NCBI GenBank assembly: GCA_947172415.1
Contig: OX359191.1
Span: 5,580,001 to 5,644,000, forward strand
DNA from: Chondrosia reniformis
Lineage: Eukaryota; Porifera; Demospongiae; Chondrillida; Chondrillidae
Direction of reading: 5' to 3'
Length of the DNA stretch: 64,000 nucleotides
The position numbers and the translations under genes were made by a program. Shown one piece after another: positions 46,235 to 61,200 of the stretch (the first letter of the stretch is position 1; the number at the start of each line of letters is the position of its first letter). Under the pieces are notes generated by a model, which searched no databases, was not told the origin of the DNA, and was given only the letters and a program-made list of their open reading frames with translations.

Positions 46235-49200
46235 CTGCATTTTATAAAATGTGAAAGAATGTTATTTGAAAGACTCTACGTAAATTACACTGTCTATAAA
46301 GGTTTGAAAAGTAATAATAGCATATATACCTTAACTCTATTACAACTGGGCAAGAAGGTCTTCAGTTTGTTCCAAACGTTATCATGTCTTACCACGTGAA
46401 GAAGAAATATAAAAAATCCCTATATTATGCATATTACATAGTTACGACAGATTCAGATTTATATATATAGTAAGTGAGTAATTATATATAATATTTGAAT
46501 GTACATGTGTCATAGATAAGGAAATATACGTATGTGTGAAAAATTAAAAGATCGTATGAACATACATACACAATGAATTATTTTACCTGAAGTGATGTAG
46601 ACACAATAAACAAAACTGCAAAAACCTCAGCTCCCGGTGCTACAGCAAACAGTCCAATGATCCAAGTGAAGCAGAAAAGTGGCAACAATATGATTATGGT
46701 CTTCAGCAGTTGCCTATAAATGGATATATAGGAATGATTAGAACTCTACTTAAACTGGCTTTTAAACTGTTTTGGTAAAACCCACTTTCCTGTTTCCATG
46801 AAATGGCTTTTTGATTCTCCATGTTGATTTTTAGGTTTGGAATTCTTATTCTTAATAAGAGATGCCACACTCAATATGAGCAGGATAACATTGACCTGAG
46901 CATATATACATATGGTTGAGATTTACTTTTCTTAAATAAAAATAGATACTAATATTGCGAGTTAAAAGTAATGCATATAGAAAGTATGCAGTGCATGTTT
47001 GAAAATCAATTAAACTTACAATGACAATCATAATCATTGGAAATATAAAAGCCCAAATCAATCCAAGATAGGGAGGTAGCCAGCAACTGTATACAAGTGT
47101 ATATAGTATTAGTGCTTGAATTATCAAGGTATATTATATATAAATACTATTACACGCTTACGCATAAATATCTTCATAAAATGGACTCTCTTTATTCCAA
47201 TCCACTCTTCTGAAATAATACTCATTCCTAGAGGCAGCTGTTATAATTACAATTGGAAGTGGGAGTCCTGAAGTCATAAAAATACACTGTATGTGAAAGG
47301 CAAATTGTTCTTATAGCAGCTATATAAATTAAAGGTTGATACGAATGTCTGTATGCATACAGTATAAGTATATTCCTTTTGTAAAGCATAATTCAACTGT
47401 TGGTTTCATATTTCTGTAAGACTCCCAGCTATATGTAGCCCATGAGAGAGCTAAGGACTCACAAAAGATCAAAATGAAGACAAAGACTCTCAGGGTCACT
47501 GATGAAGGGTAGAATTCAAAAACAGTAGTCTGGCCCAGTGGAGCAAAGAAGAAAATGAAAACTCTTGTATCCTTGCCCAAATATCTCATTATCACTAGGT
47601 TTAGTGCCTTATATAGGCCTTCAATTATAAAGTAAACATAGCATGTTCAAAAATGACGTGTTGGATTATTCATATGTTAATATATACTTGATGATATATA
47701 AGCATTCACATTGTTCACACGTAAATTTTCAACTCTCCCACAAAGATGACAGAGACACAGTATATAAAACAAACACTTGTGGTTACTCTTTACCCCAGCC
47801 AAGGGATGAGTAGAGGTAAAGCCACTTCCTTTCATTTACTCCAAATACTTTCACCAGAAGGTTGTAGATTTGAACAGCTTCACACAGAGACCAAGTAAAC
47901 ACACAGAGGAAGAAGTAATGTAAAAGACCCGTGATGGACTTGCAAATTTCCTATATACATACATTTAATGTAGTAATACATGTATGTCCAATTATGTGAG
48001 CTTTAACTCTAATTAACAGTTGATATATAAAACAAGATGTATGTAAATGAGTCATTATATTGTACAATATAATATGCCTGTATATATATACATATATGCT
48101 GACCTTTATAGTCAGTATTAAATATTATATAATTTAGACATATATTGCATGGTTAACAAATTTCACTTAGTAATGTGAAATATTAAATTTATACATATGT
48201 ACGTATATACATGTTATTCAGATACATGGAAACCATCCACATCTGATATACTTACGGGTGATCCTGTAGCAGTGCTTATTCCAGCCAAAAACACTATCAG
48301 ACCACAACTCAGAGCAATACACATGTTAAAATGTACAAAATTATGAACCTTGCTGACCAGATCCCTTCTGTAATATACATAGCAAAGCATGAATGCATAG
48401 TAAGTATTTCAATTAAGCATTTACATTTCAATTTCAAGGACTCCGAGAACACTTATGACTTTTAAGTAAATGTAGCATGTATGAAAAATGGTGTAATTAA
48501 AGAAATGTACATCTGTACCTATGTAGTTACTGACATTAGTTATATAAAGTGATAATATTTATGTGAATAATCATACATCATACAAAATTCTGAAAACAAT
48601 TATGACTAACCTCAAAGAAATGAAGAAAATTATCGAAAGTACAAGACAAAAGAGAGAGACACTACATCCTATGTAAGTCAGCACATCAAAAGCCAAAGGA
48701 TTCACCTATAAGAAGTAATGCAATATCCACTAAATGTCTTTCTTCAGTACTCTTTTCAACATCAATAATGCAGCACTTACAACATTCACAACTTGCACTA
48801 GTACAACAAAACTTGTCAGATGTACACTTTCACAAGTAACATGAGTTGAGTTAGTAGTTTCATTGAAGATTTCCTTTGCTAGAGTTACACCATCTGTGGA
48901 CCATCCTCCAGTACCATTGTTGGCCTCAAAGTCCCAAAACACACAGGTATACTGAAGCTTCTTCCCATTTGGAACTTTTATAGCGTACACATTATCCTAA
49001 ATATAAAGGCATATGGTATTATACTCCTAGCTAATGTTAGAGAGTATATGTTTGATATAGCAAGAAAGGTGTAAGTGCACATACGTATACATATTATAAT
49101 TTATATTAAAGGTAGGAAGAAACATATATCTATCTACATCTATATATCTGGTATATGCTGTTGTGTGTATGTATACCTTTTCAGTTAAATTAACAGACCT

Positions 49201-52200
49201 TCAAAGCAAAGTCAATCTCTACTTTCTCTTTAAAATCTTTAGGTACAGTTGGGTTCTTAAATCCAGTTATCTGACTTGATACAACCAGTGAAGCTGGCAC
49301 TATCTCAGCATCTATTGGGAAATTCCCTTTCCTATATATATATACAAGGTTATATACAGTGCATATACGTATATATACGTATGTAACTCACATCAAGTCT
49401 GCAGTAATATACGTAAAATCCCTCATGAACTCACTCCTTTTCAGAAAGTTGTAATGGGAGATATTCTTCCATATTATTCATTGTAAAACTGACTACTTCA
49501 ACTGAATCTTGTTCATCATCAGTTACAGAGTTAGTTGGGGATTCAGTGGTTGTAGGACCTCCTGAGTTGACTGCTGGTGGAACTGAGGTTTGTCCTATGT
49601 ATGGAATATTTGTATACAATATAATGATTATGATCAGTCATTGATACTAGTTACATACCTTTACTCTCTTTTATAGCAGAACTAACAAAAACCTGAGGGA
49701 TCTTTAACTTTGGTACTAATCTGTGGTTTCTAAATGCTGTAAAATCAGCACTTCCTGGAAATAGAACAGCAGATCCTCTGGGTTGCCTGAAGTTCAGCTT
49801 ATTTCCCTTTAAACCTATATTCAAGAATGTAAAATATATAATTGCCTGTATACATATATTTGTACCCCACTGTTGCACAGACAGTGGGTAATAATTCTTT
49901 TCAGGAGGGATAACATTTGATATTGCCCAAAAAGATGATTGTGGTTTTAAAATGAAAATGCAACTAAATCTTTTTAAAGGAATAAATGGAAGTATCATGC
50001 AGTCAAACATAATTGAAATACAGTGGGTAAAATAGGTTATTAAAAACCTGCTTCTTCAGACTTTCGGCATAATACAATTACTTGGCCATGGCTTCATCTC
50101 GGCCTTGTATTGTATTTCACTTGCAGTCCTGGGAAGTGGGTTATAACTATTATATTACAAGCATGCATATACATACATTTAGCATATACAGTATATACGC
50201 GCCCGAGGGTGAGTACGTATAAAATCCATATACACCGAAGCGCTGTGGTATGAGTGATATATACTCCGTAGCTTCTTATCGTTATTTTGGCGGGACTTTC
50301 AGGATGGCTCATCTGACGTCTGGTTAGTTTGGCTTAAATGCTGACGACTTTATAGAATGCTCTTGCCCTGACTACTCCAACTGTCCTAAATGTATGGAGA
50401 ATTGTCCACCCTCCAAGTAGAAACGTCTTAGTTTACCATATTTGGGCAGGGATATAACAGGATTTAAGAAGCCGATGCAGTATATAGCTTCTTAAATCCT
50501 ATTATATCACGGTTACGAAATTTAAACACAGGCGGTTGCCCCGGCAACGGATTATATGTATGTTAATTATGTTCAATATTGCATAGATGTATCAGAGAGT
50601 ACGGTAGTACTTTCTAAGTAGGGATGGCCGAAAAAAAACATAGCCACCCTATTCAATGTATTATCACTTAACACCTCATAAATCAACAACGATGGATTTT
50701 CGGTTGCATTCGAATGTTTGCAGTCGTTTTTGCATGTTTTTCTAAACGCCAAAACATGTTTCGATGCTCTACAACCTTCGCAAAGTGGTTAACCCGAAAT
50801 AGGCTAAATTCTGAAATTCCTCATTTATTCTTCTTTTTTCAAATGAGCTAGCGCAAACATGCAAACTTACGCAGGTACATACAAATACTAAATCGTCATG
50901 AATGTTTCCGAACTAGGGAATAGGCTACCCTAGATTTCAATGCGCTCCATCCGAAGCGTGTTAATTTTGAAAGATCCAAATTGAGGGCCTCTTCGAACGC
51001 CATTTTTTAATTAAGTTTCAAATTCTCTGTATATAAAATAAGTAACTTGAGTTAGTAATACTTGTAGTACTGCCGCCACCCGCGATCGAATTTCTTAGTT
51101 GCTTTGCAGCGCCTATATACAGTCGTATTCTTAACGATTATGGACCCTTTAATATCCTAAACTGAATATTAAAGAACGGTACGTAGAAAACATACTTAAC
51201 AAATTTGGGATCTTTTTCGGGCGCCATTTTTTTTAATTTAGAGCTCTCTATTAAATCGTCTATTCTGCTACTTTATTTCGAGTTTTCGCCAAGAAAACTT
51301 TCAAAAAATATTAACAAGAAAAAAAAGGGCAATACGAGTTAAATAAAAACATTAGTTAAAAGTAGGGATGGCACATTTAGAAAAAGTAACGAAACAAGAA
51401 AGTGATCATATGGAAATGCTAACATTACAGAAGTGGCATACAGAAACTTAACTATACACATCACTTCTATGTTTGGGCGCATCGATCCCTACTTCTATAT
51501 AGTATATACATGATGCACTCAAACATAGAAGTGATGTGTATAGTTAAGTTTCAGTATGCCACTTCTGTAATGTTAGCCTTACCATATGATCACTTTTTTG
51601 TTTCGTTACTTTTTCTAGATGTGCCAATCACTGTTATAGTGCCATCCCTACTTTTAACTTCATTTTTGAATGTTTTATATATATAATTCAGATTGTCAGT
51701 AACATGGACTTGCCAAAGTTGGGTTTGATCAATTCAATTTCTACTTTGCTAGAAGACAAAACATTTCCAACACTATTAGCAATTTTTTCAGTAGTGTTAA
51801 GCAGACTAGTAGATTGTGCAGGGCGCCTTTCTTCTTCAGCCTTTCTTGCTGTGGCAGAGAAAGCTGGCTCATTTTCTTCACTTAGTACATTACTGATAAC
51901 ATTGGCCACATTCTATAGGAATAAATACAATATAAATATAGAAAGTAATACAATATAACTATGTACATATAGGTACTTGTTTTAGTCTTATATATCATGG
52001 CACATACGTAAGTATATGTTTGGCCCATGAAAAATATAAAGTGCATATCGGATGATGGTATATAAAATACATATACCTAGATACAGCAGCAGAATATTTC
52101 ATGACAAAAGGATGTCGTGAATAATTATTAAATAAATATTAATATAATTGCAAACCTCACCTGGAATGTTATTAAGTCACATATGTGTATAATATGGGGA

Positions 52201-55200
52201 ACATATAAGGACAAGTATTTTATGAAATAATGGATTTTTATATATATCTCAACCAACTGTAAGTACATGCTTATCCTTAACTAAATGTAAATATGTGTAA
52301 TGCATACCTCTATAGTGTCATCTGCTACATTACTTTCAGGAACAACCAGGTCATTGTTCTCACTCAACCTTTATCACAATATACATACATATGTATTACA
52401 TTCTACAGATACATGCTAATGTATACAAGAGAAAACATGAAAATGAAATTAGAGTGTGCTCATCAGGAAAAGTAACAAAACAAGACAGCTAGTGATCATG
52501 TGATAAGGGTAACCATAAAGAAGTGGCATTCTGTATGAAATGTGAAACTTAACCATGCACATGTATTGCTGAAGTAGGGATGATGCGCCCAAAAACACAA
52601 TTTTGTTTGAATGGTAATAATGTGGGCACTCATGATCAGGTAGACCAGGAACTTCAGCTGATGGGTCCTTCCTGATGAGATATCATTTATAACCAAAAAC
52701 ACTTTAATATCAATTTATGAAGTGATAATTGATACTACAGGGTGGCCATTCCTTTAGACACCATCCCTACTTAGAGAGCAGCACCATTCCCTTAATACAC
52801 TGCGTGTTAGGTAAACCTTTTTATATAAATTGTGTGAATATGTTTTTTACAACTTGATTTTTGATATATAAATGCATCAATCACTAACTGTGATATATCA
52901 ACCAGTACTGATACTGTAGTTTCAAGGTCTTTTGGTAAGATTGTCACATTTTGAGGTTGAGTAACATTGCTTAATTGTGAGGTGATAAATTCAACATCTT
53001 TGCGTGCTATTTCTGTTAATGGTTCATCTGTTTCGTTTGCACTTCTCAGAACATTTTTAAGATTTTCAGTCTAATGAGATATTGGTATACATAGAAAAAT
53101 ATATCTTAAAGGTAAATAAATATTAATAATAGTTAATATCACTTGTTTATTACAAGCTCACTTTAATGGCTACATCTCTAAATTCTTCAGATTCACAATT
53201 GGACACATTAATGTTTTTGTCCCATTCTCCATTTGAATGACATCTTCTTGAGGCATAATCTATAGTGTCAAACATATGCGTATATTATGTGCTCTTCAAA
53301 AAAACTTTCCCTCAATTGATATCGTACAAAAAACATTAGAAGTTTAAAAGCCATGAGAGTACTACCGTACTATCTGATTCATACACGCACACAAACATAG
53401 TTACCATCCTCAGAGTGCCACATAGGATAATCCTATTAGATTTGCAGTATTTCTGTGTGTTCACATGATACGACTATATAGACAGTATTAATCACTCTAA
53501 TCAAACTATTAGCTATATCTATAGCTGTAATATACACACAAGTTTTGAGGTCAAGCAGCTATATATGTATGCACATATATAGGAAATGTATAACATGTAT
53601 GCAAATATATAAGTTCTGAAAGAGGTATATATATATATATAACTTGCACTGTATATACGTACATCCATTCTATATAATCATAATACTTGTAGGTTAAATA
53701 TAGTCTTTCAATATAATTCATGTGCCATTACAGTAGTTCGTATATACATGTATAGGATTTTAAATTGTATTTTTACTTCTATTATATACAGTGCCTTAAA
53801 TAGTATACAAATGTAATTGGTAAATTAAATGTCATATTAACTGACCCAAGGCTCTGCTTCCCCTTCTTACTGGACACAAAACATGTGCAATTTCACCAAA
53901 TCCAGTTGAGGGCCACTTTAAGTTCCATATATTATCTGTTTCATTTGCACACACTTGAATGTTTTTGTCTGCAACAAATGATTTAGTATATTAGAAAATA
54001 CAGTAGGTAAACATCATGAAGAAGGAAAAAAAATCAATAAAGCCCTTGCTAGGAATGGAAACCAGGACAGCTGATAATAACCACCAGTGCATGCTCTACC
54101 ACTGAACTACAGTTGCACAGCAATTAATGTTCAATTCATGTTCATCTATTATATACAACTAAATATATAGCCTGTATTCATACTAATTAGGGGTGATTCT
54201 CTTTTCAGAACAAGCTGATAATAAAATTAGTCCATTTCCAGTGGGAGGCTCAATCCTAAGCACTTTATCACTGGCCACCATCACATTGTTTACAAGTTAT
54301 AAGGTACACAACATTCCCACTCTGGCATCCTAGGGGACCATTAGGGCTACAGACTTGATAGGTACTGCCAGTAACTCAGCTCTCAAAAGTAGGGCCAGTA
54401 TCTAAAGAGGGACAGCTTTTACATCGTTTGTTGCAACATTTATTAACTAGTGAGGGACTAGCATACAGGAATAGGCACTATGAATAAGTTAAGCAATCTT
54501 GTCTTGAATGAGATTATGGGGGATAGCTGTAGATAAGGTGGAGAATCTATCTATTCCATATTACAAAACAGTCCAACCAAGTGATTAGTAATGGAATAAG
54601 GATTTCTTCTAACTGCGTCGAACTTATCTTTGTAAAGGTTCATCTTTCGACTTTTAGAGCGTCTAGAGACGCAGTTTTTTCCGATTCTTCTGTCTGCCAA
54701 ACGTTTCGACCCTGGGGGTCTTCTTCAGTGACTGAGTGAGTGAGTGACTGAGTCACTGAAGAAGACCCCCAGGGTCGAAACGTTTGGCAGACAGAAGAAT
54801 CGGAAAAAATGCGTCTCTAGACGCTCTAAAAGTCGAAAGATGAACCTTTACAAAGACAAGTGATTAGTATTCAACAATTCACAATAAAGGAAGCCCTGCA
54901 TATCTTCCTCAGAGAACAGGGAGAATGGGTGAACAGGGATAAGGATCTCAGAATTGATTGTTGCTGGAAGTACCTCATCCAGAGAGAAGGGTAGGATAGA
55001 CCTAGGCCTAGAGGACATTATATATGATATCATTAGTTACTGGCCAACTTCAGTGTGGAGATAACTATAGTTTTTAAAAACAGATTTCTCATTGTCAATC
55101 AGTTTTGCTTAGCATATATGCTATACTCTGATGAAGGTCACAGCACATGGTTGAAACTTTTAGTAATTTATTGTGAATTGTTGAATGCTAATCACTTGGT

Positions 55201-58200
55201 TGGAATCAAAAGACTCAATATATAACCAACCTAGAATCCCACTTCACAATTATATGGATGTACAATCATAATATCAGCTACAAAATATGATATATGAGTT
55301 CCATAAGTATTGTATAAAAAGTGTTATCTCTATATATATAATCCACCACAATGTGTTGGCTAACATTTGTAGCAGATTTGTGTGTGGTGGATTATTAGGA
55401 TCCTTTTTATATGCAAACAAATTTAATGAGAGCACATTTTATATTAAATGGATATGCAGTCATACCTCGTTAAGACGAACTTTAAGGGACCGACTATATC
55501 AGTTCTATTTAACAGAAGTTCGTCTAAACAGAAATTGTAAAATAGAAAGAACTTGTCCTTGTTCTTTAAGATCGTTGATAAAGACGACTTCAGTATCATG
55601 TACTTCGCAGCCTTTGAGCGTCGTTCCTGACATCGCTCAATCTCTTTCCGTATCCGTACATTTTATGGAGCGTTAGAGTCTACTTTGATACAATTCATCT
55701 CAAAAAAGGTGTAAAGTTGGTATTAAAGGCGAGGAATATATTTTATGATGTGTAAATTGTTCTTACTAAGCGAAAATTTGAAATAAATGGTTCACTTTAA
55801 ACGTAGAATTTGATATTCACTACATACAGAAACCAACCAAAAGTTAATGAAATGTTCTTAATAGGCGAAAATTCTTATTAACCGTGTTAGTCTTAACGAG
55901 GTTTGATAAATGGAAATTTACTTTCACAATTTTGTGAGAACTGACTTACTTAAACATAAATTCCCAGGAACAAAAGGACATACATCCTGGAGGAAAATTT
56001 ATAATTACATACAGTTACACATTCTTAAACTTATATATGTATACATCTAAAATATTTGTAAATACCTTAGAATCTGGTATTCCATCAAAGTCACTATCTA
56101 GCTCACATTTTTTCTCCGCATTAGCAATAAATGGAGGCACACACTACAAAAGTAGCAAAAATTAATGAAGATCGATCTGGTCTATACAATTTAATAATAT
56201 CTTTTAGAATACAATCATATAAAGAATCCAATGATCTATATCTACCAATACAGTCAATTATTATGTATAACTACATATTTTACATATACACGTACATACG
56301 TATATATTTATATATCAGAGTCCCTCACTTTACATCCATATATGCCAGAACAGTCACATGATCTTCCTTCACCAATACATAGTTGAGTAACGGTATCCTC
56401 ATTTCTTGTGTTGTCACAAAAGCACTCGTCTTAACGTGCAGGTATAAAGGTAAGATTACAATGTTAACATCTTATAGAATCAGTAATAATGAAACAATTC
56501 TTTAGGTATGCAATAACTAAATACGTAAGTAGTAAGTTTTATAGTTTAATTTAAGAATTGTCAAATTCTTGATCATGATTATCAAACTTGAATATTCACA
56601 AGATGCACAACATTTTACCTATCATGTGTAGGTCTTTTCAAGTTTAATAATGAATGAACACGTCTAACCATGAAAATTCCATTTATAAACACTAATGGTA
56701 CTCATCAATGTAGGAAATGCAATGTCACATTCCAGTTATATCAATATAATATATATGCAAATGGCGGTTAATTGTTAAGCTTGCCGTAGCGTTATATATG
56801 AAACAAGAATTTCAAGATGTTTCGGTCAGCGGACCTTCATCAGACTGAAACATCTTGAAATTTTTGTTTCATAACACTACGGCAACATGTACTTGCTATG
56901 TTTGTCTTCATCTATATTTATGTTCTTACACACATACTTGAAGCCACATATACTGTTGATGTATTGTCTAGTGGTATGTCTTTAGGCTCAATAGACGTAT
57001 CTTCTTGCAGGAGTATTATAATAGTTACTGTCTCATTGTCAAGTGTAACAACCTCAATGGAGAAGTTTGCAAATGTTTTTGAATCAGTTGTATTACTTCC
57101 ATTTACAGCTGTCAAAAGGGTACTGATCTAATATTAAATATATATACAAAAGCTTAAACTATGTATGTGCACATATGCATAAAAAAGCATATAATATATT
57201 ACAGCACTTGTACATGCATACCTACATATTTATATGTACGTATATACATTATGAGAAAAGGGAGTTAAACTGTATTATGCAATGACTATAATGAAACATG
57301 AATAATCATTTGAATCATTGGTTGCCATAGAATTTCGGTCCATCAGCCAAGATAGAACTTGGTTATTTAGCTGGTTCAGTAAACACAGTCTATCATATTT
57401 ACATAATCTTTGCACAAGCATTGTGAAACTATCTCTCTTTGTTTATGAGTGTTCAGTCTTATATAAGTATTAATATAAGTCTTATATACGTACTTACGTA
57501 CTAGACTGTAGCCTTCAACTTCTTTATTATTAAACCATACTTGTTATGGACTATATAAGTGGAAGGCAGTTATTCAAACTTACCACCAAAATGCACTCAT
57601 GGGCAAAGCCAAGACAAGACATCTGTCACTGGTTAGCCGCAATGAACACAATCTTTTTGGGTGTTTATTAGTTATATATAGCCAAACCCTGTTCATTATA
57701 TAGTGTACAATATGCAGAAGATGATTTTGTACGTATATACGTAGACAGGTGAGTAATGTAGTGTGCTGAAGATATGGTCTGAATACTTGCTATACTCTTG
57801 ATTTGGGTGGCATAACTGTATTATGCAGGACAAGACAGGTTTGTGTGTATGTGCATGTGTTAGCCTACCCTCATATTATATTCCTCCTTTACTTCAGAGA
57901 TGGTTTCTCTAAGAGTCCCATTTTCATATGTATCTTCTGTGTTTGGATTCACAACAATTATTCGTCCTTGACTTGTACCGTTAGCAAATGTACACAAACT
58001 GATGTCTACAGCTTCCCAGTGCCCATTTATACTGCATCTTCTGGTGGCTTGTGAATCTGAAAAGTTTCTGTGTATACTTGAACATCTAACTGTTGCATTA
58101 AATCCATGGGATGTTCTAGGCCAAGTAAGATTGACTGAAACTCTTTGTGCCTCACAACATCCAATGCAGTTATCCTAGTAGTATACATATTTTATTGTAC

Positions 58201-61200
58201 ATGGATTCATGAGTGCATAATATATATATTATTATAATGAAAAAGTTCTGTACTACCTTTGCATCTGGTATTTTATCACTGTCTTCATCTAGAGTACATT
58301 TATTTTCATCAAGAATATAGCGATAGGAGCACTGTAAGGGCATATGTGAATGTGAAAAGATGGAAGAACATGCAATAGTTAGGCAAAACATCAATCTTAC
58401 AAGATTCCGATTTGAAGTACATAAACATGCAGTTGGAGCGCCAATGCTTCCCACACAGAGTGACTTAGTCAGGTTAAAAGGAGTTAACAGAGTAATGTCT
58501 TCTGTGTCACAACAATTACAGGTATCTATAGAAAAAAAAACATTCTTTAGGTAACCTGTATTACATATAGTAAGTAAGTACAAAAGGCTTCAAATGCCAA
58601 CAAATAAATGGTCTGAGAATAGACTGTCACATCCATGAAATGTGGATTAAACAATAATATATGTGTTACATTATAACAACATACGTACATTTTTTCTCTA
58701 ATAAAAGCAAAGAGCCTTGCAGATTCCTACTCTTCATAAACATCTTGCTTTGTGATATTATGTCACTATTATTCTCAAATACATATACTCTGTAAGATGT
58801 TCCATTTCGTATATTTAGCTACAAATACAACATATACACATGCATATATACGGTGCAAGTTACAAAATACCATGCATATATATATACTGTAATATATATA
58901 ACTCACAGGTATAGTTCCAAAATTTGTGCTTTCAATGCTTCCTATAATAAAAATATAGTCAATTGGTGTATTTTTAAAAGTACATTGTGATATATCCATT
59001 CCCTCCCAGACACCATTAGCTCCACACTTAGCATATATAGTGCCACCATAAAGGTATGGACTGAGGTTTGAACATCTTATCGAGACAGTGACACCCTCTG
59101 GTACACTTCTGAAAACAAACGAGTCTGGACACATGGGTTCTATAAGAAGTGCATATACTATACAAAATCACAAAATAAATCAGCTAGGGTAAATTTATAT
59201 ATATATATATATAGAGAGAGAGATATATATACTATGGATATTAATTGGAAGATATGTATTCTATATAGTAATAAGATAATTTGCAATGTGCAAAATATAC
59301 AACCAACCAGCAGGCTCTGGAGTTGGTGAGACCTCTTTACTTGATGTAACATAGGCTAACAAAGCAAAATTTACACAAATAACCTTTGTGAAATGTACAT
59401 ATATACATATGTATGTGTACAATATCTAGGTAAATTTACCTTTTGATATGATGATACTCATACTACTTGAGTCACATGATTCAATCTCATCTCTTGATGA
59501 ATCATAGGTTACATTATAACTGATATTAGCTGTCAGACCTATTTACATATACATACATATATATCCAATTCGTAAGTACAAGTCTAATAACTACATACCT
59601 TCGTATATATTTCTAATGATACTATTAAATGGAATGTATTTAGTTTGATATGCCAGTGGCGTAGGAAGCATATGAAAAGTGGGGAGGCCATGCATGATAG
59701 GGCTGCATTTAAAACACTCGTAAGATAGAAGTAGTGACTTGGAAAACATTTTCTCATTTGAACAAAATGGCATCTGGCAGCCTGGGTCAATTCCAAGCTT
59801 CAAATATGTGAATACTATTTATTTTATACGTAAAGCAGCTAAAAGTTTAAAGGAAGTAATTAGGCCAGTAATTAGTTAAATGATACTTTTTGTGCTAGGG
59901 AAATCGGGGCGGTCAAAGCCCTCTAAACTCCACTGTTCCTACACCTATGTATGAACATAATTATTGGCTATATAATATAAACATATCAAATACATGGTAC
60001 CTGCAGGATGACTCACTGAAACACAACACACCAGCATCTCTTCTGTGATTACAAGTACTTGAATGTACTCCCAATCCAGAGTGGTAACATTCACCAATAC
60101 TGCTCTCTAAACCAGTACACCTAACACTGTCCAACCAAATAGGACCACATCCTTCTCCATAGTAAGAGGATGGTCTAGCTAAGAGAGCATAACTGTATCC
60201 AAGCATCCTGCACACAACAATAGCATCATTAATATCCCAACTGCTGTCACAAATGGTTCCCCAAGTGTTGTTAAAGTATACTTCCACTCTTCCTTCATTA
60301 TGGTCAGAACCACCAGATAGTCTGACATTCAAGTTATTACCTACAGCATACATGAAATAGTCAAAAACTATAAAGGATCTGGGTACGACTAATGTCGTAC
60401 CCAGATCCACTCGCGCCCCACACAAAAGTCGGAAAGGCACAAGTGGGTCTGGGTACGAGGTTATTCAATTTGATTTGATTTTTCCTTGGACGGACCAAGG
60501 GAAAATGCACTGCTACACCTCTGTGGGGGTGTATATCAGTACATTGTTTTGGACTTTTGGCTATAATCTATGCCACTGAGCTTCAACTATAACATATACG
60601 TATATTAAATACAGTGCAAGTTACCATATACTAAGGAAATCTAATCTAATCTAATGTGTTCAGATTAAATGATTGTATAATAAAAAAGGGAGAAATAAAT
60701 CTACTTATGGCTCCTTAAGGGTGCATTGGATGGAGATTGCATTCCCTTACCATAAGGGACATAACGTCTGAGACCTTTAATCTATTTCATGTACAATGTC
60801 CCTTGTGTGCAAGTTACCAAATGGTCTCTAACCCTGTTGTTTATGTGAATGCATGCAATCATAACCTTGAATTCTTCATTATATATAGCTTGCAATTTTA
60901 ATTAAGCAAAACTTCACCAGATGTTTGATACACACATGTACCATGCATAATATTTGTTGGTTTCACAGTTATCAGAAATTTTTATCAATATAACACATGG
61001 TTTCAATATAAATTTCCTATAGGTTTTCAATAGTCCTATGGCCTTTTATATGCAGATTTTGTCCTTCGTTATTAAACAAACGGAGGCCTAAATAAAAAAT
61101 CCCTTACTTTAAAAATGAGTTTTATATCCTAAACTTTATGATAATAGGCCCATTCTGTTTTTAGGTCCTTTCTTGGTGCCATATATATGAATTAATTATA

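Noticed and set aside
54035-54125. Functional tRNA gene
   Set aside because: Only promoter boxes are preserved; acceptor and anticodon arms do not pair and the paralogue is deleted in the A-box.
55287-55676. 129-codon plus ORF in gene B intron
   Set aside because: Most of it lies inside the CAGTCATACCTCG MITE; absent in gene A.
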